Positions 45,561 through 57,705 of a stretch of DNA of 64,000 nucleotides are shown here, in pieces. How positions within the stretch are numbered: position 1 is the stretch's first letter; each line of letters starts with the position of its first letter. The DNA comes from Paramacrobiotus metropolitanus (lineage: Eukaryota > Tardigrada > Eutardigrada > Parachela > Macrobiotidae): the NCBI RefSeq assembly GCF_019649055.1, contig NW_026570247.1, positions 930,001 through 994,000 of the forward strand, written 5' to 3'. Position numbers and translations under genes: made by a program. The notes below the pieces were generated by a model. That model had not been told where the DNA came from, made no database searches, and worked only from the letters and a program-made list of their open reading frames with translations.

Positions 45561-46565
45561 CGCTCGGTTTTCTTTCCTGCGAGACCTCTGATCCCCAGTG
45601 AAGGCAACACGGTCGAACTACGCTGATTGCCTAAAAGTAGGCCAGCAACTCCGCGACCATCATCTCCTGCATCATACAGACTTCATTGGAAGTCTGCAGC
45701 GCGACGGATTATTTATCCGGGTCAGGTCTATAAGTAGACCTCCCGCAGCTTTGGCTCCCCGCTCAAAAACTGAGTTGGGTACGATCCTGTTGACCAGATA
45801 AGCGCCCTACCGGGTCGCATTGATACGGGTCAGGCTTATAAGTAGGCCTCCCGCAGCTTTGGCTCCCGGCGCAAAAACTGCGTTCGGTACGGTCCTGCCA
45901 CACCATTACGCCCTATCGGGTGCGCTGCGGCCCTTACGGTAGAAAAGGGTGAAGGGGAACGACGGAGCAGCAGTCTGGATCGAAAATCGACCGGTAAGAC
46001 CTGCTGTGGCGTCGTAGGTTTTCGTAGAACTTTCTAAAAATTTGAGGTTTCCGCGTAGAACCCGACCAAAACCCTTCATAACTTTTGAACCGTTTATCCG
46101 ATTTGCTTTAAAATAGCTTTTTCGGATTCCTCGTGAAATTCTGCACTAGAATTGTGTAGCGTTACTCTCGAGAAAATTTTTCCTAATTTTTACGAATTAT
46201 CGGCGAAAAACAACCGCCATTTTGTCCAGCCGGAATTTTCGCGAAAAAGTCGCGTGACGTCAGCGTGGTGATTTTCCATAAATTTCTGACCAATCAGAAC
46301 GCGTGGGAAACTTCCCCGTGTTATAACAGTCGTAGTGACTCATACTTTTTTGCATTTTTTGCTCACGGCACGCTACTCGTGACGTAGAGCTTTTTGCAAG
46401 ACCATTTCGTACGTGACGTCACACTGGTCAGTAACGCAACATAGGGCCATAGGGAGCTAACGCTGAACCTGAGCTCTAGCGCACCCGACCAGCATCAACC
46501 CGCGACAGCCAACTCAACGTCCCGGTCCGGACCAAGACCAAAGAAACTTTTCAAGTCCCAATACA
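45561..46565 (+). other. Leader of Gypsy copy 2
   Basis: About 1 kb with the same duplicated GCAGCTTTGGCTCCC block (about 45,710-45,780 and 45,830-45,900) and GCCTAAAAGTAGGCC/GGCTTATAAGTAGGCC elements as copy 1. No ORF. Confidence 0.6.
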
Positions 46566-49500
46566 ATGGGCCAGATTGAAAGCGCCTTGGCCAAGGTGAT
46601 GCCGTACACCAGCCATGAGCAACTCCAACGGAGATTGCTCAGTCCTATGGACGGGCGCCAACCTAACGAATACAAGAGGCAACTGGGGAAGAACTACGCC
46701 ACACGTGACCCACCGGGAACATACGGTTTCCGCAGGGCCAAACAGAGTAGTTCTGAACCAGACGAGCCCAACTCGGCCGGCTCAACGAGTTCGGTCGAGG
46801 CCAGAGCCAGGCGGGACAAACAAATCCTGCCGGCTGACCTGGAAACCAGTGATGAAAGTTTGGACGCCACCCGGGACGACACATTCCAGGAGGCATCCGA
46901 CGGACTGTCCGAGGCCAACCAGCCTCTGGACAGCCAACCTGGCGCCGATGGGACGGCCCACGCCAACAGTGTCCCTCGGGACTTGGCACAACAACCGGCC
47001 ATACCTGGTCCGGGCCAAGTCCAACTTGAGGCGCCAACGGCGGCCACAAGTGAGGACAAGACACGCACTGATGGACCAGGGCCAAACAACTTGGCCCGGT
47101 CCAACCTTGACGTCCAGGATCTGATAACAAGTCCAACCCTACCGGGCGCGGACCAGATCCAACCCGCGGCACCAACGGTGACCAAAGGTGGACGCAAGGC
47201 CAAGGGCCAAGCCAAAAAGGCTGGTCCAAAGGCACATGACCAGGGCCAACAGCCCACGAGTCAGTCGCCACTTATGTTCGACGACGATGGCTCAACTTAT
47301 ACAACGCCATCGCCGACCAATGACGTCATCGGCGCGTCTGGCCCGTCCAAACCGGACTTGGAGCCAACTGTGGACCTGGCCCAACTTAGCAGGGCCACAG
47401 CCAGGATGGACCTTAACCAGCCCTCCTGGGACACAAGCCGTGCCAACGTCAGCCCGCAGAAGCTGATCCAGGCAACCCGACCCGAGGAACTCGACGAAGT
47501 CGACCAACTTCGGACCACAGTACGGGACCTGACCAAACAGCTGGCGGACATTGCAGAAGCAACCCTGTTATCCGAACGTTGGATGCAGGACGAGATCTGC
47601 AGATACAAAGACCTCGCGGTCCAAACGGACGCAGAGGCCAAACGAGTCTTGGCCATACTGGCCCAGACCCAACTTGAGCTAACCCAGCTCAAGTTGTCAC
47701 CATGTCCCAATGCTGAGCGAGACCAGCTCAACAGGACAATCCACAGCCTAGAAATGGCTGTGGCTGGACTTGAATCTTCGCTCACCTCTACGAGGACTGA
47801 GCTGGCCAAAGCCAAGGATGAATTGGCTGCGGCCCGGACCACCATTGATGACACCGACTCTGAGGCAGACCGCCTACAGAGAGAAAACGAGCGTCTCAAC
47901 GAGGACTTGGCCAACCTGCAGGACGAAATTAACCGCCTGCGGAACGGCTATCATCTCCTCTACGAGAGCCACCAAAACCTCTTGAAGTCAATTCAGCAAG
48001 GAGGACTGATGAGCCAAATGGTTCAACAGAAGGAGGCACAAAACGTGCAACTCCAGCAACAAATCGTTGCCCTCCAGAGCCAGCTCAATACCGAAGCAAC
48101 CATTCGGACACAACTTGAGCAAAACAGCGCCATTGGACATCAAAACTTTGTCCAATTGGAGCAGGCCTTTAACCAAGCCAAACAGGTGATCCAGGGCCAA
48201 CAAGACCGAATCATCGTTTTGGAGGCCAATAACGCCGGCCTGGTCAAAGACTACCAGGCGGCCACCCAACGCATAACTGAAATGAACGAGGAACTGGAAA
48301 GGCTAAGCACGGAAAACGCCTGCTTAGATGCGGAGAAGTCACACCTCGTAGATATCAACTCCGAGTTGTCCGCAGAACCACCGTCCTACCATACCTTTCC
48401 GGACTCGGATACACAACGTCGACAAGAGAAAGTCTACGAGGCTCTGCGGCAGGGCCAACGCTTCTACCGCGAGCCAGTGTATCGTCAGCAGCATTACCAT
48501 GTGAATATGGCTGTGGAAGGACCACTAGTTGGACAACCCCCAACGGGGCCAACCATACCTTCACCTCCCAGCCCGGTGAACCAGGGATCATCAACGGCGA
48601 CAGTAACGCTGCCGCCACCACCAGTCCCGGTCACCACAACAGCCACTATTGGTCCAACGACAATAGTGACGCCCACGACGCAGACTCACCCGTCTACGTT
48701 AAGTGGGCTAGGCTTTGACCCGAGCCAGGCAACACCTAGCTACAGCTATTTCGGATCAAAGCCACCGTATCCGTCCTTGTATCCATCCATCTTCCCGAAC
48801 ATGGACTTCACCTTTAGTCCACACCCGGCCACAAGCCAGGCTCATACTAGCGGCGCGGATCCTAACCGGACCAGCCAGCCGAGCTTTATGTTCGGGCCAC
48901 CAGCCACACAAGGACAGATGGGAGGCCAAAGTGGTACACCAACGGTGCAACCACCATTAGTAGGCCAACTAAGCCTATTTGGCCCTACTACCACGGCAGC
49001 AGCCCCAACGGGCCAAGCTCAGCCACCGATGGGCCAAACCACGCCCACGGGCCTAAACGGGCCCCAACCATCAGGCGTACCGCCAACAGCGGCCGCGCCA
49101 CCCGGACCAGCGGCTCAACCAGGCCAGGGCCAAAATGCGCCCATGCTGATCCAGCTTCCGAACGGAGCATACGCATGGATGGCGTCCAACGGGGCTATCC
49201 AGATCGTACCGGGTCAACCAATGTGGGCCCAACCTCAACAGGTGCCGCTGATACCACAGCATCCAACACCTGTCCCGTCACCACCGGTCAGTCCAGCTCT
49301 CTCAACCAGAGAGCAAATCAAGGAAATGGCCCAAGAGATGGGAAAAGCCACCGCGAGAGCTCAAGTCCGCACCCAGTTGCCAAAATTCGACGGCAACAAA
49401 ACAATGGTGAAAAGATGGCTTGCACAGGTCCGACGGATCTGTAAGCAGTCGTCCGATCTGAACAAACCGCATTTACATGGCCATATCGAACCCTATAAAG

Positions 49501-50715
49501 GAATGGTACACTGGCCAAGCCAACCGCGAAGATGAAGACGGCTGGACAGTGGAAGAGTGGCTTCAAAAATTTGCCACTCGATATGGCGATGATAATCAGC
49601 AGGCCACTGCCATGGGAGAAATCACACACCGGTACTACCAGCACCTGTCTGAAACCCCAGAGCAGTACTACGATGCCATGCTGACCCTCCAGACGCGCGC
49701 TGGCTTGGACGACACAATGACACTTCACTTCTTGAGAGAGAACGTGAAGGAGCCAGAACTGCGCCGCGCTCTGGATATCCGGATACCGAAGTCACCGGCA
49801 GAATTCCGGGACTACGTCCGGCAATATACAATGGGAAAGCCGGAGTACGAAGGGAAGGCGGGCCGCGGATACCCAACCATCCGAACGGCCATACAAACGC
49901 CACCAGTCCAAGTCGTACCACAACAACCGGCACTTTATCCCCCGCAGGCTACACAAGCCCAAATTGAGGCAACATACGCCGCCATCGCGGCCTTGAACTT
50001 AGCCTCCCCACAACGTGGGTCTACACCGCCCAACGGCGGTAGTGGTGGCTATGGCCAGGTCCGAAACCAGGGCAACTTGGGCTACAGCCAGGGCAACAGC
50101 GGCGGAGGACCAAAGGGCAAGTTCTCCAAGGGCCAAAACGCCAGCTTCAGTGGAAGCCAAGGCGGCAACAGCCCTGGAGGGCAAAACCGAAGCCCAGGAG
50201 GCCAGAGTGGCCAACGCCAGACTCTGAGCCCCGAAGAGGCCCGTAGACAAGAGGACATGTACATCGACAGAGTCGAGCGCATGTTCGAACGATGGGCCAA
50301 AGACGGGATCATCACCTGCAACCACTGCCTGTGGGGAAACCACCCAACTGAAGGCTGTGGCTATGCGAACAGGCCATATGGCGAAAATCCAAACCGCAAA
50401 TGGTATTTGGATTGGCGGAATCGCTACCAGAAAGGCTACCCTACCGGGTCAGCCAATCCTAACCGCTTCGGCTTAGTGCCACCCAAACAACCCAGACCAC
50501 TACGTGGTAGTGGGGGGACTGGCAGCCGAAGACAATCCACCGGCTCAGGAAATGGGTCGAGTGGCGGCAACCGGCAGAACGGTCCAAAGCAGGGATACCA
50601 GACGCCAGCCAATGAGAGGCCAGCGTTACCGCCCATACCGGACCAGCTGGTGAAGCCAAATGGCAACGGCGGCGGCGGCCCTAGCCGGGCCAGCCCAACC
50701 GCGGGAAACGCCTAA
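46566..50715 (+). pseudogene. gag: Gag of Gypsy copy 2 (about 1,380 residues if unbroken)
   Basis: The ATG at 46,566 gives MGQIES, matching the N-myristoylation consensus (G2, S6). Next comes a long acidic/proline-rich segment and a heptad-rich coiled coil (residues about 310-620), then a proline/glutamine-rich linker. A Ty3-type capsid domain (LPKFDGNKTMVKRWLAQVRR to about 49,840) follows, then a glycine/glutamine-rich region and a zinc knuckle CNHCLWGNHPTEGC (CX2CX4HX4C) near 50,318-50,360. A 20-bp loss at 49,468, between repeated CC, shifts frame inside the capsid domain. The stop TAA is 50,713-50,715. The coiled coil is unusual for Gypsy Gag. Confidence 0.92.
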
Positions 50716-50746
50716 GGTCGGGGAGTATCGGCAACTCACCCGACCT
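50703..50746 (+). promoter_or_regulatory. -1 ribosomal frameshift signal between gag and pol, copy 2
   Basis: GGGAAAC at 50,703-50,709 is in the correct phase (GCG GGA AAC). After a 5-nt spacer, AGGTCGGG (50,715-50,722) pairs with CCCGACCT (50,739-50,746), with an upper GAGT/ACTC stem, one bulged A and loop ATCGGCA. The -1 frame runs open into pol. The G/C pair (50,720 with 50,741) is A/T in copy 1. Confidence 0.87.
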
Positions 50747-50807
50747 AAGACCGGAACCGAAACCGCCGGACATAACCCATTATTTAACTAATCCGTACTT
50801 AACCCAC

Positions 50808-53800
50808 ATGGATCCTAAACTAACCCACATGGCTCAACAGCCCACCAGTGGATCCAGGCTCAGCGTCAAACCAGCGCTTGAGCCACCTGGCTCTAAAAGT
50901 GATGCCAGGCCGACAGTCGCACTGCAGGCGACCAAGTCGATTTTCGGAGCCTCAACTAACCCTAAGGCCAACCGATTACCAAAACTCGGAGCCTCAACCC
51001 CTAAGGCCAACCGAACACGTGGCAAAGCGAGACGTCGCACCACGAACATGACGTATCCACAATCGGCGTCAGACACATCCTCCGACAGTGCACCGGACGG
51101 ATGGTCCGTACAAGATACGGACAGCGAGGTCGGATCCCTAAAAGATTGGATAGCCGAACCTCTTGAGGCGTCAAGTCCCCGTACCTGCTGGCCCCAGATC
51201 GGCGGACAACCCCTCGGCACCACACCAACGGTGCGAACCATAACCAGATCACGGACCTTCCTCAACACCAAAAGCATGTTTTCGACCCTACGGGTTGCGG
51301 AAACATCACCACAGGAAGAGTCTGTCCAGCAGGAGCCTTTATCACCTCAGTACGCTCCTGACGATCCAGGACCAGTGTCGCTAATCCCTATTGTACCGGT
51401 GATGCGGGAAGTGACAGTTGGCCTTGACGAAAACCGTAAACCGAAGACTGTCAGAGCATGGACGCACAAAGTCCAAATAGGACCAGTCCACACGCTCGCT
51501 ATGCTGGACACTGGAGCGGAGACATCCCTCATCAGCCAGCAATTCTGCACCGCCAATGGCATCAAAATAGAGCCATTAGGACGGAACACCAAAATCCTCG
51601 GTGTTGGCGGACAAACCGCCTTTGTGGTCTCCCACTGCTGCACCGTACCGGTGACACTGCAGGGATACAAGAGCCACCACACGTTCTTCGTCCAACCGAC
51701 GTTAACGGACGTGCACGTATTACTTGGTTGTGACTATCTTCACTCCAAGTTTACGTTTATCCTAAAGCCAAACGAAGAAATCGTTTGGGACGCGGTAAAG
51801 TCTATCCCGATACCAGAGGCACCGGGACCCGACGATGAAGTGAGAGTTAATCGGCTTGATCACCCGAAAGGTTCTCCTTCTACCTGCTGGGAATGCCTGG
51901 ACACCATTGAAAGCCTCATATGGGAGTTACGCGTCCACAACGCAATCGAGCGTTACATGACTCAATTCCGTGCAGGCATACTCAAGCCAAATCACGGGAT
52001 AGTAAAGACTATCCCGATACCAGAGGCACCGGGCCAACGGCCGGCGCCTGACAGAGAAATCAAGGAGAACTTGGTCCAGCGCTACAAAACTGGGCTAACA
52101 GGATTGAGAAATTTCCTGGAATACCGCGCTAACCAACTCCTCGCCCTAGAAGAGGGCTGGCTTGAAGAAAAAGGCGAACCACTAACGTGGCCGCAAATAG
52201 CCGCAGAATATGGACCATTCGCCCAAGAACTGGACGACTTGGTCCAAGAAGGAGCGCTATGGGAGGACGAACGTCTAGCCCTTTGGTGGGAATACAAGGA
52301 GTACCACATGGAAATGCCAAAAGCACTCCAAAAGATGTGCACGGATTTCTTCGATGACATTATAAAACTTCGAAGACAAACGGCCCAACACCCTGGCTTA
52401 ATCGTCAGTATATGGCCAGTGTATGACCTGAGCCTGACCAACGTCAGGACTATACCGGAACCGCTACCAGAAGCTGCACCGCACATAGCGACAAAAGTGC
52501 GCTTCGTTGATGGTCCACACCCAGAACAGGGAGGCCATCGAAGGGACACCAGCCAGAATAAGCAGGACCCTTCATCAGAAGAAGTCCAATTGACTTGCCC
52601 TCTATGTGGAGACGGCGTTGAAGCGGTAATACGGGCCATACAAACCCGTTCGGTTCAACGGTGGAGAGCAGGCCGACCAGCCTCACCACTCCCTACTAGG
52701 GAACGTCCAACCACCATGGCAGAACCGGACGAACCTGAAAAACAGGAAATCGCAACCGGAACGCCAGAGATCCAAGAGGCGGATCTCACGTCTGAACCGG
52801 CACAAACAGTGGCCGGCGGCGCGCCAACCTCTAACGAGGATAAAGGCGAACCAAAACCTGAGCAGAACGACAAACCCGAATCTACCGATTCGGACGTCCA
52901 AAGCTCAAGTGACTCACCGGATACGGACTCTGATAACCAATCATCAGAGGAGTCAAGCGATGACGAAGAGGACACAGAAATTCTCCAACTCCGAGCTGAG
53001 GCACCGGTAATCCGCAAATTGCGGACCGAACGTCCAACCGACGTCCTAAAGGAGGAGAGAGAAGTTGTCTTCGTTCATCAGCGGTACACTTTACCAGCCT
53101 ACTCAACTTGCTGGATTAAGGTCCGGTCCTATCGGACTATGGACCCGGGACGGCCAATCCACTTTAAATCGCTGAGACGGCCACACCGCTTGGTCATACC
53201 GATCGAAGCGGAGGTCCAAACCAGAAACAGCGAACACGCGTGGATTCAGGTCCAAAACAAGTCCCGACGTGACCAAATCCTCCGCAAAGGTGCAAAAGTT
53301 GGCCATATGTACTATAGCGACATATATGAGCCAGACATCAAGGAGGATGGAGTAGACTGGTCGATTCCCAATGCTGACGCCTTACCATGGCCAAAAACGG
53401 CAGGGAACAATCCAAACCGGTACCGCACCATTAACGACCATGCTATGGTCCGGGCAACTATAAAAGTGGAACTCCCACCGGAGTCCATCACCCTGGTCCA
53501 AGTCAGCATTGATTTTCCTGTCGATCCGAGACAGAAACTTATGTACCTCGGAAGCCAAGACACCAAACGGAGTCTGGCCATGCTCGACGGACCAGTCCAG
53601 CATGATGGCAATAGTTTCACCATACTGGTGTCAAACTACTCCAAAGAGTCCCACATACTCCGGAAAGGAGTCAACATGGGCCAAGTGGAGCCATACGAGG
53701 AAATCTCGGACGACGACTACGCTAGGATCAATTCCCTCCAAACCGGAGAGGAAGATCCGGAAGTGGAACGCGAAATTCGCGCCCACATCGCCAATGCACT

Positions 53801-56800
53801 TTTTGGCAACCACCTGACTGAAGAGCAGATAGCTCTACTCCGTCAGGACTTATGGGAACTCAGGGCCATATTCCCGACGTCCAAAAAGCCATACGGCGAT
53901 GTCAAAGGAGTGACCCACGTCATAGAAGTTGGCGACGCTGCACCAATTAAAATGAACCCAACCCGAACGAGTTGGAAGGGACGAGAGTTCATTAATAAGC
54001 ACGTCCAAGAAATGTTGGACCAAGGCGTAATTGAACCGTCCATGGCAGCGTGGAGTTTCCCAGTAGTCCTCGCCTCGAAGAAAAACGGCGACGGGACCAT
54101 GGGCACCCGATTCTGCATAAACTACATAAAGCTGAACTCGGTGACCAAAAAGAACAATTACCCACTGCCCAATCCAGACGAACTTCTGGATCAATGCGCA
54201 GGCAACGCCTATTACGGCAAGGTAGATTGTCAGTCCGGATTCTGGCAAATCCCAATGGACCCAGCGTCAATGGACTACACTACCTTCGTGACTCCAGAAG
54301 GGATGTTCCGATTCAAACGAATGCCGTTTGGCGTCTGCAACGGGCCGGCCACATTCCAAATGACAATGGACAAGATTATGGCGCCAGCACGCAAACAAGG
54401 CGGCGTCTTCGCATACATCGACGACGTGATATTCTTCGGCAAAACATTCGAGGAATTCAGGAAAGCGTTCAGAAATACGCTCGTGTGCCTCAGAGACGCC
54501 GGATTCACGATAAAACCGTCGAAGTGCGAATTTGGAATGGAGAAACTCCAATTCCTTGGACACATCCTCAGCAAGGACGGTGTCCATACCGATCCCGAGA
54601 AGGTAGCGGCCATCGCCGAGAAACTACCGCCCAAGACCGAGCGTCAACTTCGCTCGTTCCTTGGACTCGCTAATTACTACCGGAAGTTCATTCAGGGCTA
54701 CGCCCAGAAGACTTCCAAGATGTACGAACTCCTGCGGAAGGAAAGTTCAGTGAAGAACGACTGGACTGACGCCCATACTGCTGAGTTCAACGAGATTAAA
54801 AAGGTCCTAACGGAGGCCCCAGTATTGGCCAAATTCGATGCAACCAAGCAGACCACCATCGAATGTGATGCAAGTGGCGCTGGCATCGGAGCCATACTCA
54901 GCCAGGACTCGAGGCCAATTGCCTATGCAAGCCGTGTCCTACATGGAGCTGAGAAAAACTACGGCGTGACCGAATGGGAATGCTTAGCCGTAGTGTGGGC
55001 CGTCCAAAAATTTAAGCACTACATTGACCACGGACCTTTCACAGTAAGGACGGACCACAGAGCCCTAACCAATCTGCTCAGATGCGAGTCCAACCGACCC
55101 GGCATCAATCCTCGTCTTACTCGATGGGCCCTCGCCTTACAGGGAAGGGACATCACCATCGAATACAAGCCAGGCACATTCTGTGACAACGCCGACGCAT
55201 TGTCCAGATGGCCACTCGAACGGGACGATGACAAAAGCCCACATGAAGAGTTGGGCCAAGTCCCTAACTTCGAGGATTATAAAGACGAGATTCCAGCACG
55301 CATCATAAAGGTGCGCAGGCTACAAGTCACGGATGAGGATCCCGCAACTGAATGGGACAAGCCTCTCCTCCCTGATTGCAACGCAATCACAGATTGGGAC
55401 CAGTTAAGCACGGCGGACATAAGGGTGATTAACGTACCGGCGCCCACACCGGGAGAGCCAGAGCCCGAAGTCCCACCGTGTCCAGAAAAAGTCACGGACC
55501 GCACCACGCAAGAACTGCGACGGATGCAACACCGTGATCCAACTCTGGCCAAGAAAATCCATGAGTTGGAACATCAAAGTGAACTGGACAAGAGGTCCAA
55601 ACTACCTGAACATTACCAGATGGACAAAGGTGTGCTCTACCGACTCACCGACATCAACGCGAAGCTCGAAAGGAGGTTCATTGTTCCTCTGTTTATGCGG
55701 AAAAATATTATCCAGTCCCTCCACGATGGAAAAACAGGGAACCACTTTGGATACCGCAAGACTATTGAAGCAGCCAAACTCCGGTACTACTGGGACCGCA
55801 TGAGCTGCGACATACACGACTACATCGACCGATGTCAGACGTGTATCTTCGGCAAAGTACCGCGGCGAGCTACCTACGGTAAGCTGCAGCCGACCGAAGC
55901 TGTTGCGCCATGGTACCGCGTCTTTGCTGACTTCAAAGGACCTCTACCGGTGACCCAAACCAAGAAATACCGGTACATCGCTGTGGTGGTAAACCAAATG
56001 ACGAAGTTCACCATAGCCCGGCCGACCAAAACAAACTCGGCCAAGGAATTCGAGAAGTTCTTTGTCGAAGAAGTCGTACTAAAGTACGCCATGCCACATA
56101 CAATGCACTCCGACCAGTTACGGCAAAATCTTTCGCTAAGGTAGCGAAAATCTTCGGCATCGAACAGACTTTTGGATCCGCATACCATCCGGAGGGCCAA
56201 GGCCAAGTCGAACGCCAGATGCAAACGATCTGGGACGGAATTCGAAACTTTGGCGGCGCCGGCGACGAACATCGTTGGCACCGGGCCCTACCGTACGTGA
56301 TTTCCGGCATGAACCGTGCCGTTCACGCAACTACTGGATTCTCGCCATACCATATGCTGTTTGGACGAGAAATGACGATACCGCAAGACGTCCTCGCTGG
56401 GACCAACGTCCCAGAGACTTTTACGACTGACGAACGTTATGTCCAGAGGATGCAGCAGCGCCTGAACCGGGCACATGAAATTGCGAAAACGCGGATCGAA
56501 GAAGGGTTCCTAAGGGATGCGGCCATCTACAACAAGTAGAAGTCGCAGGCCGAGTTCAAGAAACGGGACTTGGTCACCCTAAAGAATATGGTGGACGACC
56601 CGACCAATCCAAACAAGTTCGAAGGTGTCTACATTGTCATCGGCATACCTAAGCCGAACACTTATTGGATTCGAGAGCGGGACACCGGGGTGGAACACAC
56701 CGTATGTGTCGATCGCTTGAAGCCGTACCTTAACCCGGATGGCCCGAGTCACAGAATAACACGCTCATCTAAAAAGAAGAGCGGCGACACGGTACCTGAA

Positions 56801-57466
56801 CCCACAGAGTCGGAAAGGTGTAACAACAAGGCAGAGCCGGGACAAGATGCAGAGCTCCCACACGCCCAGAGTAAACTTGAGACGCTGTTGAAAAAGCAGA
56901 AGCCCGGAAAGGGCCCGTCCAAGAAACTTGTGGCGGAGCAGCAAAAGACTTTGCGAATCCCTGGCTATGGCCCACCTGACCCAAAGACATCAGACACGGA
57001 GCCACCAGCAAAGCGTGGCCCCGGCCGACCTCGAAAGGCCAAACCGGATTTCGAGACACCGGCGCTGACAAAACTTCAAAACCAGCCACTAACCGCCATT
57101 GACCCAACTTTGGCTCCGGTGGGACCAGAAAAAGGGACACCCGCTACGGACAAGCCAGCGGCGACCGAAGGGCCAAAAGTGGCCCCGGCGCCCAAGGAGA
57201 AGCCCAAAAGACCAAAGACGCCCAAGAAGCCTAAGGCAACCCTTACGGCCCAGCAAGTCCTGGAAGAGGACGAAGTTGCTGAAGATGAGGCGGACAAAGA
57301 CTTGCTCACCCGTATAACTACTGGACGGGAAAAATCAGAGAAAGTCTCAAAGGGCAAAAAGCAGAAGTCCAATACGGTCCTACCGGACGTATCGGACAAG
57401 TCCAGTACAGTCCCACCGGATGTACTGGACAAGGCGGTTCATCAGGCTGGACAGAATGACGCATAA
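50808..57466 (+). pseudogene. pol: Pol of Gypsy copy 2
   Basis: First ATG at 50,808, but probably translated as a Gag-Pol fusion by -1 frameshifting. Protease (LDTGAETS near 51,504), two successive beta-rich modules before RT, RT with YIDD at about 54,414-54,425, RNase H, an integrase zinc region and core with FADFKGP and GQVERQ are present. A GPY/F-like module and a 250-residue lysine/proline-rich tail with an AT-hook-like GPGRPRKA follow. A 10-bp loss near 56,115 shifts frame right after the second catalytic D, and TAG at 56,537-56,539 adds a stop. The rest, including the entire RT, is intact. Confidence 0.93.
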
Positions 57467-57705
57467 TTAACTTAGACTTAGAACTAGTCTAACTAACCCA
57501 AAGTCCCACGATCATCTTAGTGAGCTGCTACCGAAATTAACTAACCTAAAATTAACTAACCTAAATCTAAAAGACCAGTAGCCTAAAAGTAGCCTAAGTT
57601 GGTCTGACAGGGTAGCTTAGAATTAGCTAGCCGTACTTTGAACTAACATAGTAGGTACGAGTCTAACACCGCGTGATTCGTCTCGTGACAGCGCCCCATT
57701 CAACA
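57467..57705 (+). other. Spacer between pol and ORF3, copy 2
   Basis: Non-coding with clustered CTAACTAAC/TTAACTAACC branch-point-like words and AGTAGCCTAAAAGTAGCC repeats; equivalent to 13,548-13,809 in copy 1. It may hold the acceptor of a subgenomic RNA. Confidence 0.45.
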
